Part shown: positions 8,291-16,047 of the stretch, piece after piece
Layout: every line of letters starts with the position of its first letter
How positions within the stretch are numbered: position 1 is the stretch's first letter
Origin: Nanobdellota archaeon
GTDB taxonomy: Archaea; Nanobdellota; Nanobdellia; Woesearchaeales; GCA-2686295
Assembly: GCA_018817005.1 (NCBI GenBank)
Contig: JAHIUF010000015.1
Location: 1-63,312 of the forward strand
Direction of reading: 5' to 3'
Length of the DNA: 63,312 nt
Notes under the pieces: model-generated
The model's input: the letters and a program-made list of their open reading frames with translations, nothing else
What the model was told of the DNA's origin: nothing
Database searches by the model: none
Made by a program: the position numbers and the translations under genes

Positions 8291-9097
8291 CTACAATTGA
8301 TCCAAAGGACTCTTTACTTTGCGTTTTTCAGCATTAGAAACATGGGTATAAATCTGTGTTGTCTGAAGATTAGCGTGACCTAAAAGATCCTGAATAACCC
8401 TGATATCAGTGCCATTTTCAAGAAGATGAGTTGCAAAACTATGTCTTAAAGTATGAGGTGTAACCACCTTTGAAATACCCGCACGCTTCGCCGCAAGAGA
8501 CACAATTTTTTGCACATTTCTCGTCGATAAATTGCCATTTCTACCATTAAATAATAAATCCTCTGAACGATTTTTTAAATATTTATAAATGTCTTTTACA
8601 ACCAAATCAGACAAAATAACTAATCTATCTTTAGCACCTTTTCCACCACGAACCCATGCACTTTTTGACTCCAACTCAAGATCAGAAACCCTAAGACCTA
8701 CCAGCTCTGAAACACGCATTCCTGATGAATAAAGAAGCTTAATTATAAGCACAGTTTTTTTTGAACCAGCACCACATATTAGCCTCTTTATTTCCTCTCT
8801 TGTAAGTACAACCGGTAATTTCTGAGCGATTTTTGGAGTTTTAATATTAACAATATTCATCTTTAGAATCTCATCATAATAAAACTTTAAAGCAGATTTC
8901 ACTAATGCAAGTGTTGCGTTAGAAACTTTCTTCTCAGATAAAAGATAAGATAAAAAAGACTTGATGTCATCCTCAGAAACTAAGTCTGCAGGTTTAGAAC
9001 AAAAGTTTATGAACTGCTTATTATAATAAAGATAAGATTCAACAGTTCTTGGGCTAAAACCTCTTAGTTTTAACTCAACATCAAGCTTTTTAAGCAT
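8291..9097 (-). CDS. xerA: Tyrosine recombinase XerA
   Basis: A 268-residue recombinase of the usual XerA length. An N-terminal SAM-like core-binding domain (about 1-85) precedes a catalytic domain with all expected residues visible: R128 in SGMRVSELVGLR, K153 in the GGKGAKDR beta-hairpin, H215-x-x-R218 in TPHTLRHSFATHLL, H241 in LLGHANLQTTQIY, and the nucleophile Y250. XerA resolves chromosome dimers at dif; the plain architecture without a long C-terminal extension fits a housekeeping Xer rather than an element integrase. It lies 10 bp after a small membrane protein gene and probably shares its transcript. A dif-like palindrome lies upstream at 9391-9420. Confidence 0.93.
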   Translation of the reverse strand: MLKKLDVELKLRGFSPRTVESYLYYNKQFINFCSKPADLVSEDDIKSFLSYLLSEKKVSNATLALVKSALKFYYDEILKMNIVNIKTPKIAQKLPVVLTREEIKRLICGAGSKKTVLIIKLLYSSGMRVSELVGLRVSDLELESKSAWVRGGKGAKDRLVILSDLVVKDIYKYLKNRSEDLLFNGRNGNLSTRNVQKIVSLAAKRAGISKVVTPHTLRHSFATHLLENGTDIRVIQDLLGHANLQTTQIYTHVSNAEKRKVKSPLDQL

Positions 9098-9107
9098 CTT
9101 ACCTCAC

Positions 9108-9356
9108 TTACTCTAAAAAATGATGCGAAAAGAAATGATGCCTTGCAATTTTATATGCTTGAAGCAACAACAACAAACCTGCAATTGCTAAAAGCGCATT
9201 TGCAATTATGTTTGGAACTGTTATTTCATAAGAAAGCATTCCAAACTCATTTAATAGGTTTGATCCGCCAAGTACAAGACAGACAAGTCCTACTAAAACT
9301 TCTTTTCCTACTGTTGAGCCACCTGATTTACGGGCTTTACTTTTCTTTTCAGACAT
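9108..9356 (-). CDS. Small two-span membrane protein upstream of xerA
   Basis: An 82-residue protein: a basic N-terminus (MSEKKSKARKSGGS) then two hydrophobic segments (about EVLVGLVCLVLGGSNLL and IIANALLAIAGLLLLLQAY) and a His-rich tail. The ATG at 9356 is preferred to the ATG at 9374 because a GGTGAT site, in a 3-nt longer stretch AAGGTGATAAA, precedes it. It precedes xerA by 10 bp, which suggests one operon. Similar two-helix proteins are frequent in DPANN archaea. Function unknown. Confidence 0.65.
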   Translation of the reverse strand: MSEKKSKARKSGGSTVGKEVLVGLVCLVLGGSNLLNEFGMLSYEITVPNIIANALLAIAGLLLLLQAYKIARHHFFSHHFLE

Positions 9357-9390
9357 TTTATCACCTTTTTGCATTTATTTTAACCGTGAA

Positions 9391-9420
9391 AAGTTCGTAT
9401 AATATACATTATACGAACTT
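9391..9420. other. dif: Candidate dif (XerA recombination) site
   Basis: Perfect 12-bp arms AAGTTCGTATAA and TTATACGAACTT flank the 6-bp centre TATACA, exactly the geometry of Xer/dif sites (left arm ending ATAA, right arm beginning TTAT). It lies just upstream of the xerA operon. It also falls about where transcription of that operon would start (TATA-like GTTTTAAATAGG, about 9422-9433), so an operator or 5' hairpin is an alternative reading. Confidence 0.6.
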
Positions 9421-9566
9421 CACCTATTTAAAACTTTTGTTTATCGACGAGAAAACACTTAGAAGAGGTTATTTCAATAAAAAAGACGGGGTTTTAAAGA
9501 AAGAAAGAGGATATTTGAGAAAAAAATATCTTTAAATGAAAAATAATATTACCATCAGTGATTATA

Positions 9567-10085
9567 ATGAGATTTTGGAAAATATCTAAACAAAAGGATT
9601 CAACATCAAAAACAATTGAAGATTTAGTAATAGAAACAACACTTAATCAAATAAAGATGTATAACAACCCTAATTACAAATCCTCAACAAAATATGATTA
9701 TATGAACATGCTCCACAATTACTGTGTAGGTCATCTAACAACAGAAGAAATATCTTTAACAATAAAGATAAATACACTTGCAGACAATATATCTTCAGCA
9801 ATTATTCAAGGTCGTAATAAATCCAAAAAGATAATGAGATTAGGAGATCTAAGCCTTATTGCAGGCATATTTACATTTCCAATAAACCCCTATATAGCTA
9901 TTGGGTTAGCAGTCACCTCTGCAGCCATTTATTATACTTCAAAAGTCACACACAGAAGAATTGTTAATAAACACTCTATGACGATTCCTGAAGAAATAAT
10001 GGATGATGAAAAGTTTTATGAAACTATTGACTCGATGAAACCAACCCTTCAAAAAATTCTTTTTGAGTCAAAAATGTATAATTAA
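9567..10085 (+). CDS. Unknown protein with a hydrophobic hairpin
   Basis: A 172-residue protein (MRFWKISKQKDSTSK...) with a helical N-terminal half, a hydrophobic hairpin at about residues 92-125 (LGDLSLIAGIFTFPI ... YIAIGLAVTSAAIYYTS) and a short polar tail. ATG 9567 is chosen because GTGAT lies just upstream; GTG 9558 would add three residues. It is transcribed divergently from the xerA operon. Not recognised. Confidence 0.6.
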   Translation: MRFWKISKQKDSTSKTIEDLVIETTLNQIKMYNNPNYKSSTKYDYMNMLHNYCVGHLTTEEISLTIKINTLADNISSAIIQGRNKSKKIMRLGDLSLIAGIFTFPINPYIAIGLAVTSAAIYYTSKVTHRRIVNKHSMTIPEEIMDDEKFYETIDSMKPTLQKILFESKMYN

Positions 10086-10115
10086 AATTTTTAAGCAAAA
10101 ATTAAAATTTTTAAT

Positions 10116-10517
10116 TCAATTTCTTTTTATTAGATGTTTTAAACCATAGAAGTAATCACTAAAAAGCTCATATAATATTTCTAACTCTCCCTCGCCAATC
10201 TCTGTTAAAAAATAGTTTTTCTTTCGCCCATCACGTTTGTACTTAACGAGTTTTTTGTTTCTAAGTTTTTTTAGAGCTGGATAAATGGTGCCGGGTGTTA
10301 AAATAACACCCTTTCTAGCACCCACCTTTTTCGCCAAGTCCTCACCACACAACCTCTTTTGTTTGAGTTCATGTAGTATGAGAAAGCTTAAGAAACCTTT
10401 GAGTTGAAGATACTCCGATTCTCTGCGTGTTTTTGTCTTCAGTTTTTTGTCACTGCTTGTTTGGTTCCTACTTTGTTTCTGTAATTTTTTGTTAGTCACT
10501 GTATCTGGCTTTCCCAT
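10116..10517 (-). CDS. PadR family transcriptional regulator
   Basis: A 133-residue protein with a basic N-terminal extension (about 35 residues rich in Lys and Gln) followed by a PadR-type winged helix: FLSFLILHELKQKRLCGEDLAK, then LTPGTIYPALKKLRNKKLVK and the wing with GRKKNYFLTEIGEGEL. The GTIYPAL signature is diagnostic. The long dimerisation helix after the wing is short here. The ATG at 10517 is about 26 nt from a TATA-like element (10538-10548), giving a leaderless mRNA. Two palindromes 100-145 bp upstream (10616-10661) are candidate operators. The effector is unknown. Confidence 0.85.
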   Translation of the reverse strand: MGKPDTVTNKKLQKQSRNQTSSDKKLKTKTRRESEYLQLKGFLSFLILHELKQKRLCGEDLAKKVGARKGVILTPGTIYPALKKLRNKKLVKYKRDGRKKNYFLTEIGEGELEILYELFSDYFYGLKHLIKRN

Positions 10518-10615
10518 CAAGTTAAATCTAGTTTCATCGTTTAAAAACTTATTGGTTATAAAATATATAGTTTGTAAAATATATAGGTTAAACTATTGAT
10601 TGGATAAACTATTTA

Positions 10616-10661
10616 TTGTTAGTACAATATATTGTAATAACAATTTATAGTATATACTATA
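10616..10661. promoter_or_regulatory. Two adjacent palindromes upstream of padR
   Basis: A 28-bp near-perfect palindrome (arms TTGTTAGTACAATA and TATTGTAATAACAA, one mismatched pair, 10616-10643) is followed by a perfect 16-bp palindrome TATAGTATATACTATA (10646-10661). They lie in the 233-bp gap between padR and the gene upstream of it, and are plausible regulator sites. Otherwise the gap is plain AT-rich sequence. Confidence 0.45.
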
Positions 10662-10750
10662 TTAATTAAAAAAAACTAAAAAAATAAATTTAAAACTAAT
10701 TTATTATTTTTATCCATAAAACTTAAAGAAAAAGTGAGCTTATATGATGC

Positions 10751-11287
10751 TTATATGGCTTCTTTTGAAACCAATCGTTGAGTTGCAGAACCATTAAGCT
10801 TCAAAATATTTTTTCGAGCCTGCAAATCTTTAAAGTTATACTCTAAAGAGAGATATTCATTATCAAAACTTCTTCTAACAACAGGTATCTTCTTAAAAAT
10901 TAGAGAATTTACATATCTTTCTACAAGTGCCTTTGTTAAACCTAATTTACGTGCGATCTCATCTACTGTTATTCCCTCATCCACAGAGTAGATTACAACA
11001 AAAACCTCCTCTTCTCTAGGAGAAAGGCTTATATTGTCAAAAGAATCATTATAAAAGTGAGGATTAACCTGCATTTGAAGATCATCAACTTTTTCCGAAA
11101 GCTTATCTACCTTTGCTTCCAATCTTAAAAGATACTCATAGTTTCCCTGTATCTCATTAGTATTCTGATTTATCGAGTCAAGATGCATATCTAAATCATC
11201 TTTTATTGCTTTAAAAACTGACTTTAAAGTATTCTTTATGTCAAAGATTTCTTTAGCAATATCTCTAACCTTTTTTACGCCTATAAT
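10751..11287 (-). CDS. Coiled-coil plus winged-helix regulator with probable ATT start
   Basis: A 178-residue protein with a helical coiled-coil N-terminus (including LRLEAKVDKLSEKVDDLQMQ) followed by a helix-turn-helix region (LSPREEEVFVVIY ... ITVDEIARKLGLTKALVERY) resembling a sigma-4 or MarR-like DNA-binding fold. The first ATG (11188) would leave about 110 nt of open in-frame sequence after a good TATA box (about 11322-11335). The frame runs back to a TGA just after a GGGGTGAT ribosome binding site, and the codon at the correct spacing from that site is ATT at 11287. I therefore place the start there. Probably a transcription regulator; target unknown. Confidence 0.6.
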   Translation of the reverse strand: MIGVKKVRDIAKEIFDIKNTLKSVFKAIKDDLDMHLDSINQNTNEIQGNYEYLLRLEAKVDKLSEKVDDLQMQVNPHFYNDSFDNISLSPREEEVFVVIYSVDEGITVDEIARKLGLTKALVERYVNSLIFKKIPVVRRSFDNEYLSLEYNFKDLQARKNILKLNGSATQRLVSKEAI

Positions 11288-11413
11288 GCTTAATCACCCC
11301 AATACAAAGTGAGAAAATGATAGTTTTTAAATATTATTATGCTCTAAATTATTATATTACAGGTTCCAATATTTATATGGATAAATATTCTTTTTTTTGA
11401 GAAAATAGTTGGT

Positions 11414-11980
11414 TTAGTTTTTTATTCGTGAGGCTGAACCTAAAATAAATTCTTCAACATTCTCACTTGATTTCAAAAGTTCATCATATTTTTCAGCAAT
11501 TCCCATCATTAAACTTGAAAATTTCTCTGAATCATCTTTAATCTTAACTTTTGAAAGCATATTTTTCGTTTCAGAATCTAACTCATTCACATTTTTTTCT
11601 TTGATAATCTTTGCTGTTGTTTTCAAATAATTACTAAAAGATTTCATTTCTTCATGCAGTTCATTTAGGGAAGGCCAGTCTTGGACATAATTTGTTAATC
11701 CTTCAAAAGTATTTTCTGCGTTAAAGGCCAAACCTCTTTGACAACCAGCGAATAAATAACCCATTTCATCTATTCTGTGATTATATTTTTCTACCAACTC
11801 AGAATATTTTTGACATATCGTCATGGATCTTTCTAAAAAATAAGGGTTGATTTTGCCAAAAAAGTTTACTAAAAGGCCTGATTTGTTCTCTAAAGATTCT
11901 AATCTTGTGTAAGGTATATTTATATACATTAATTCTTCATTAAGTCTTTCTATTAAAGACATATCTTTAGTTTCATTCAT
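11414..11980 (-). CDS. Unknown helical protein, third gene of a three-gene operon
   Basis: A 188-residue, predominantly helical, soluble protein (MNETKDMSLIERLNEELMYI...) with a long charged helix in the C-terminal half. It follows the 11990-12409 gene by 9 bp and is the last gene of a tight three-gene minus-strand operon starting at 12717. No motif or family is recognised. The shared character of the three products (helical, about 100-190 residues) suggests subunits of one assembly; this is inference. Confidence 0.6.
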   Translation of the reverse strand: MNETKDMSLIERLNEELMYINIPYTRLESLENKSGLLVNFFGKINPYFLERSMTICQKYSELVEKYNHRIDEMGYLFAGCQRGLAFNAENTFEGLTNYVQDWPSLNELHEEMKSFSNYLKTTAKIIKEKNVNELDSETKNMLSKVKIKDDSEKFSSLMMGIAEKYDELLKSSENVEEFILGSASRIKN

Positions 11981-11989
11981 GGTTTATAA

Positions 11990-12409
11990 TTAATTTCTTT
12001 GTATATAAGCTTGTCGCATTATATCAAAGCTTTTATTTGATAAGTCTAGGTATTTGGTGGCATCTGCCATTTTATCAAAAAATTTTGAACTATTTGACAC
12101 TTGAATTGTTGATTTGTGTAGATCTTGCACTTTTCCTTCCAGATAGTTTCGTGAAAGTTCATTTAATTGGGCTATCTCTTTCTCTATTTCTAATCTTGCC
12201 TGTGAAAGATAGTTTTTTGCTTCATCAAGATAACCACTTGTTTTTTCCACATCATCATAGTTTATTGAAAATTTCAGGTTTTTGTTTAAATCATTCTTTT
12301 TTTCTGTGACTTCTTTTATCTGAAATTCTAGCATTCTCCATGTTTCTTGTAGTGCTTTTACAGATACTGTGAAGAGTGAATAATCAAGTGAGTCTTTTGG
12401 TTTTTTCAT
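11990..12409 (-). CDS. Unknown coiled-coil protein, second gene of the operon
   Basis: A 139-residue helical protein (MKKPKDSLDYSLFTVSVKAL...) with a coiled-coil core at about residues 28-95. Its ATG overlaps the stop of the previous gene by 4 nt (ATGA type), indicating translational coupling. Not recognised. Confidence 0.6.
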   Translation of the reverse strand: MKKPKDSLDYSLFTVSVKALQETWRMLEFQIKEVTEKKNDLNKNLKFSINYDDVEKTSGYLDEAKNYLSQARLEIEKEIAQLNELSRNYLEGKVQDLHKSTIQVSNSSKFFDKMADATKYLDLSNKSFDIMRQAYIQRN

Positions 12410-12717
12410 TGTATATTTTTTTGTTGATTGTATAAGGTTTTTGCATAATTATTTGTTTGGTGTATTGCATTATCTACTTTTGTTTCTGCAAACAATATTG
12501 AGTTTAAATCATGAAGTGTTTTTGTAAATTCTTCTGCAAACTTTTTAACATCATTCATTGTTTTAGTTGCAAAGTCTATTTCATCAGCACTATATAATGG
12601 ATTTAATGGCTTCTCGAAAAATAATCTTGGTATTATAGGTCTTGTCATTGCCCCAATAACTGCCGTCGAAGCTAAGGCAAATATCTTATTGTATTCGATT
12701 ATTTTGTTTTTAATCAT
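12406..12717 (-). CDS. Unknown small helical protein, first gene of the operon
   Basis: A 103-residue protein (MIKNKIIEYNKIFALASTAV...) with a moderately hydrophobic N-terminal helix (about 12-26) that could associate with the membrane. The ATG at 12717 is chosen because a GAGGTG site ends 6 nt before it; an in-frame GTG at 12726 lies inside that site. The promoter TATA box (GATTTAAATAC) is near 12758-12768. The next gene overlaps its end. Unknown function. Confidence 0.6.
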   Translation of the reverse strand: MIKNKIIEYNKIFALASTAVIGAMTRPIIPRLFFEKPLNPLYSADEIDFATKTMNDVKKFAEEFTKTLHDLNSILFAETKVDNAIHQTNNYAKTLYNQQKNIQ

Positions 12718-12842
12718 AGTTTTCACCTCTATTTTATCTTATTAATTTTAATAAGTATTTAAATCTTTCGCTTTTTTACCACTGTAAAGTAACTATTTTT
12801 TGTTTGAAAGATTTATAAACAACAAAAAAACACGATGAAATA

Positions 12843-13454
12843 ATGAGTAAAAAAGAATTGGCAGTAAGGCTTTCAAAACTAAAAACCTTTGAAAACCCAA
12901 ACGTTATGATGGAACAATACCCAACAGACTCCGAAATAGCTGCCGAAGTATTATGGTTTGCAATGCTTAAAGGAGACATTGAAGGAAAAATCATTGCTGA
13001 CTTTGGAGCAGGAACAGGAACACTTGGTATTGGAAGTCTACTTTTAGGAACAAAAAAAGTGTTTTTTATAGAAAAAGACGAAAAAGCAGTCCAAATATTA
13101 CAAGAAAACCTGGATTTTGAAGAGATTTCAGAAGAAAAATATGTACTCATAAAGAAAGATTTAGAATTTTTTCAAGAAAAAACTGATGTTGTTATTCAAA
13201 ACCCGCCATTTGGAACAAAAGAAAAACACGCTGATTCTGACTTCTTAAAAAAAGCTATGCTTACAGCACCAGTTATCTACACGTTTCACAAGACTGAAAC
13301 TGAAAAGTTCATACAAGAAAAAGCCAACTCAAATAGTTTCATTTGCACAAACAAGTTTGAATTCAACTTTCCAATAAAAAAAATCATGGAGCATCATAAA
13401 AAAAGAATTGAACACATAAAAGTCACTTGTTTTAGATTTGAAAAAGACAACTAA
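12843..13454 (+). CDS. METTL5-like rRNA N6-adenine methyltransferase
   Basis: A 203-residue class I methyltransferase: SAM motif DFGAGTGTLGIGS (residues 53-65), acidic ribose-binding residue in FFIEKDEKAV, and catalytic NPPFGT at 120-125, the signature of N6-adenine methylases acting on structured RNA. Size, the N-terminal YPTDSEIAAEVLW block and the C-terminal basic region match the archaeal COG2263/METTL5 family, which methylates a conserved adenosine of small-subunit rRNA. A TATA box (GATTTATAAAC, 12808-12818) lies about 25 nt before the ATG. The exchanger gene follows by 30 bp. Confidence 0.88.
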   Translation: MSKKELAVRLSKLKTFENPNVMMEQYPTDSEIAAEVLWFAMLKGDIEGKIIADFGAGTGTLGIGSLLLGTKKVFFIEKDEKAVQILQENLDFEEISEEKYVLIKKDLEFFQEKTDVVIQNPPFGTKEKHADSDFLKKAMLTAPVIYTFHKTETEKFIQEKANSNSFICTNKFEFNFPIKKIMEHHKKRIEHIKVTCFRFEKDN

Positions 13455-13484
13455 TAAAAAGAACAAGATGTTAAAAGAACAAGA

Positions 13485-14438
13485 ATGATTACAATAATAC
13501 TCTGGATAATTATGCTAATTGTTAGTATCATAATTCTTGTTAAAAGTGCAGATTTCTTCACAACAGCTGCTGAGAAAATTGGTTTGTTCTTCAAGATGAG
13601 TCCATTTATAATTGGTGTAACCATTGTAAGTATTGGAACCTCACTTCCAGAACTCGCATCATCAATACTTGCAGTTATCCATAAATCATCAGAAATCGTT
13701 GTTGGAAATGTTGTTGGTTCAAATATCGCAAATATATTACTAGTCTTTGGTGCATCAGTAATCATTACAAAACTAATGAAAAACAGCTTTGAAGAGATTA
13801 ACTTTAACATGCCACTACTAATCGCCTCAACAATACTTATTCTCATAATGAGCTTAGATGGTACATTTAGCTTTATTGAAGGATTAGTCTGCATTTTTGG
13901 ATACATCATATACCTCGGTCACATTTTTTATAAAAAAGAAAAAGTACAAATAGAATTAGATGAAAAAGTAAGAACTAGATGTGATAAAAAAAAACTCTGC
14001 AAAAATATCTTAGTTTTATTGATAACAACCGTAGCAATTTATTTTAGTGCTAAATACACAGTTGTTTCAATAATAAAACTCTCAGAAATACTATCTTTTG
14101 GAACAGAAGTCATCGCTGCAACAGTTGTTGCTCTTGGAACATCACTTCCAGAACTTTCAGTCACCATAATTGCTACAAAAAAAGGTAAATCAGCAATGGC
14201 AATTGGGAATGTTTTAGGATCAAATATTTTTAACAGTTTTATTGTAATAGGAATTTCCGCTCTTATATCAAACCTTAAAGTTACTACGACCATGATGACT
14301 TTTGGAGTGCCTTTCATGTTTTTAACAACATTACTTTTCTTTTTCATTATGAGGGACAAGAAAGTTTCTAGATGGAAAGGCTGGATGTTTATACTATTAT
14401 ACTTATTTTTTATAGTCAAATTATTTGGCCTTCTTTAA
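13485..14438 (+). CDS. Na+/Ca2+ exchanger family antiporter (CaxA/YrbG-like)
   Basis: A 317-residue membrane protein with about ten spans and the two inverted alpha repeats of the CaCA superfamily. Repeat 1 has SIGTSLPELASSI and GNVVGSNIANILLVFG; repeat 2 has ALGTSLPELSVTI and GNVLGSNIFNSFIVIG. The conserved glutamates in the PEL motifs coordinate the cation. The family exchanges Ca2+ for Na+ or H+ across the cell membrane. It starts 30 bp after the METTL5-like gene and may be co-transcribed. Confidence 0.9.
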   Translation: MITIILWIIMLIVSIIILVKSADFFTTAAEKIGLFFKMSPFIIGVTIVSIGTSLPELASSILAVIHKSSEIVVGNVVGSNIANILLVFGASVIITKLMKNSFEEINFNMPLLIASTILILIMSLDGTFSFIEGLVCIFGYIIYLGHIFYKKEKVQIELDEKVRTRCDKKKLCKNILVLLITTVAIYFSAKYTVVSIIKLSEILSFGTEVIAATVVALGTSLPELSVTIIATKKGKSAMAIGNVLGSNIFNSFIVIGISALISNLKVTTTMMTFGVPFMFLTTLLFFFIMRDKKVSRWKGWMFILLYLFFIVKLFGLL

Positions 14439-14488
14439 CACCTTTTTTAATAGTTAAATTTATAAATAAAGGTCTTTTCCAGATTGAC

Positions 14489-14767
14489 ATGGAAATAAAA
14501 TTTCTAGAGGACACAAAGTATCGAGTTGTATTTGAACTTAAAGGTACTGATCATACATTTGTAAATGCCTTAAAAGAAGAACTTTGGAACGATGCAGATA
14601 TAAAAATTGCAGCATATAACATTGAACATCCTCTTATTGGCATACCTAAAATAATTGTCGAAACTGGTAACAGTAAGAAAGATGCAAAAAAAGCAATAAT
14701 GAATGCTTGTGATAGAATTAAAAAAGAAAACACTCAATTTCTCACAAAATTTAAGAAAGCTAAGTAA
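14489..14767 (+). CDS. rpoL: DNA-directed RNA polymerase subunit L
   Basis: A 92-residue protein, the normal size for RpoL (archaeal counterpart of Rpb11), which dimerises with RpoD during polymerase assembly. Signature stretches are HTFVNALKEELWND and YNIEHPLIGIPKIIVET. The ATG at 14489 is chosen over upstream in-frame codons because it lies about 27 nt after a TATA box (TTTATAAATAAAG, about 14459-14470), a leaderless start, and because family members begin at this point. Confidence 0.92.
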   Translation: MEIKFLEDTKYRVVFELKGTDHTFVNALKEELWNDADIKIAAYNIEHPLIGIPKIIVETGNSKKDAKKAIMNACDRIKKENTQFLTKFKKAK

Positions 14768-14799
14768 GATTTAAATAAAGAGGATGTTTATTCTTCGAT

Positions 14800-15348
14800 A
14801 TGGATGAAAAGGATAAAAAACTTATTTTGGATTTTGCCAGAGAATCTATAAAGACTTGGTTTTTTCAAGACGAACCCAATATAAATGAGGTTATTCATTT
14901 AAATGAGGAAAGAGGTTTGTTCGTAACACTTCATAAACGTGGAAATCTTCGAGGTTGTATTGGTTTTCCGTACCCAATTATGCCTCTTTATAAGGCAGTT
15001 ATTGAAGCTGCAAGAAGCGCTGCTTTTCATGATGCTAGATTTCCACCGTTAGAAAAAAGCGAACTTAGAGATTTAAAAATAGAAGTTTCAATTCTTAGTG
15101 TGCCTGAATTGATTATGGTAAATAGTCCTAAAGATTATTTTCGAGAAATAATAATTGGTGTTGATGGTCTTATTATAAAAGGCCTTTTTGGTTCTGGTTT
15201 ATTACTTCCACAGGTTGCAACTGAAAATAATTTTACTGTTGGTCAATTCTTGAATTGTTTATGTCAAAAAGCAGGTCTTCCTTTTAATGCTTGGCAGGAT
15301 TCTGAAAACAAAATTTACAAATTTCAAGCAGAAATAATCACTGAATAA
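14800..15348 (+). CDS. AMMECR1 domain protein
   Basis: A 182-residue protein that is essentially one AMMECR1 domain. The hallmark LRGCIG is at residues 50-55, followed by AARSAAFHDARFPPL, the EVSIL strand, and LLPQVATENNFT with a conserved cysteine near QFLNCLCQKAGLP. The domain is widespread in archaea; its biochemical activity is unsettled, with proposed links to RNA modification or radical SAM partners. A TATA box (GATTTAAATAAAG, about 14767-14780) places the start close to the ATG. Confidence 0.92.
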   Translation: MDEKDKKLILDFARESIKTWFFQDEPNINEVIHLNEERGLFVTLHKRGNLRGCIGFPYPIMPLYKAVIEAARSAAFHDARFPPLEKSELRDLKIEVSILSVPELIMVNSPKDYFREIIIGVDGLIIKGLFGSGLLLPQVATENNFTVGQFLNCLCQKAGLPFNAWQDSENKIYKFQAEIITE

Positions 15349-15388
15349 TAGTAACATTTATTAAGTTGTTCGTATTTCTTATTAATTA

Positions 15389-15988
15389 ATGAAAGAAGAA
15401 AACATTCTGCTTGAAGACAAAATACAAAAGCAAATCGCAGAGACAGGAATAATAAGTAAAGAGATAATTCGCTTCTATAACTACAGCGAACGAACATTCT
15501 TAAAAAAAATTCATTTATTCATAGATGAAGCATATAAAAGATTAGAAAAAGGAATTGATGCACATATTGAACCAAAAATTTTAAGAACAATAATCAAAAA
15601 ATCATTCAAAATAGGAAAATATCTAGAAGATGGAGTAAAAATGTATGTGGGTGGAATGTTTTTCAAAGAAGACCAAGAAACAATAGGAAAAATAATACAT
15701 AAAGAATCCTGGCAAATAACCGCAACAAACAGCGTACTAGAAACTGCCTATGCAGGAGTACTGGCATTAGGAGCAATAACTACTGGAACGATAGGACTTT
15801 TAGCACCAATAGCAATATATGGTGCAATACAAATTGCGAAAAGCGGAGTTTCAATAGCTCAGAAAAAAGCATTTGCATCCATAAGCATAGCAGGACTAAC
15901 ACTGAATTCCACAACCTACATTAAAAGATTTCAAAAACATTTCAAAGAAACATATTCTGAACCAACACAATTCTACCACCGATTATAA
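15389..15988 (+). CDS. Unknown helical protein with a hydrophobic core segment
   Basis: A 199-residue helical protein. Charged N-terminal helices (1-100) are followed by a Gly/Ala/Ile-rich hydrophobic segment at about 113-142 (AGVLALGAITTGTIGLLAPI) that could span the membrane as a hairpin, then a basic tail. The TATA-like ATTTATTAAG (15356-15365) lies 26 nt before the ATG. Not recognised. Confidence 0.6.
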   Translation: MKEENILLEDKIQKQIAETGIISKEIIRFYNYSERTFLKKIHLFIDEAYKRLEKGIDAHIEPKILRTIIKKSFKIGKYLEDGVKMYVGGMFFKEDQETIGKIIHKESWQITATNSVLETAYAGVLALGAITTGTIGLLAPIAIYGAIQIAKSGVSIAQKKAFASISIAGLTLNSTTYIKRFQKHFKETYSEPTQFYHRL

Positions 15989-16047
15989 CATCGCGATAGG
16001 ACTTGAAAACAAAATATTTAAAGCAAGCTTTCATTCTTAAAGTTAAC

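Noticed and set aside
9391-9420. A loxP-like site belonging to a Cre/phage system
   Set aside because: Arm similarity to loxP is partial, no Cre-like gene is present, and the 6-bp centre fits Xer/dif better.
13451-13909. Minus-strand frame of 152 codons
   Set aside because: Antisense to the Na+/Ca2+ exchanger gene and without start signals.
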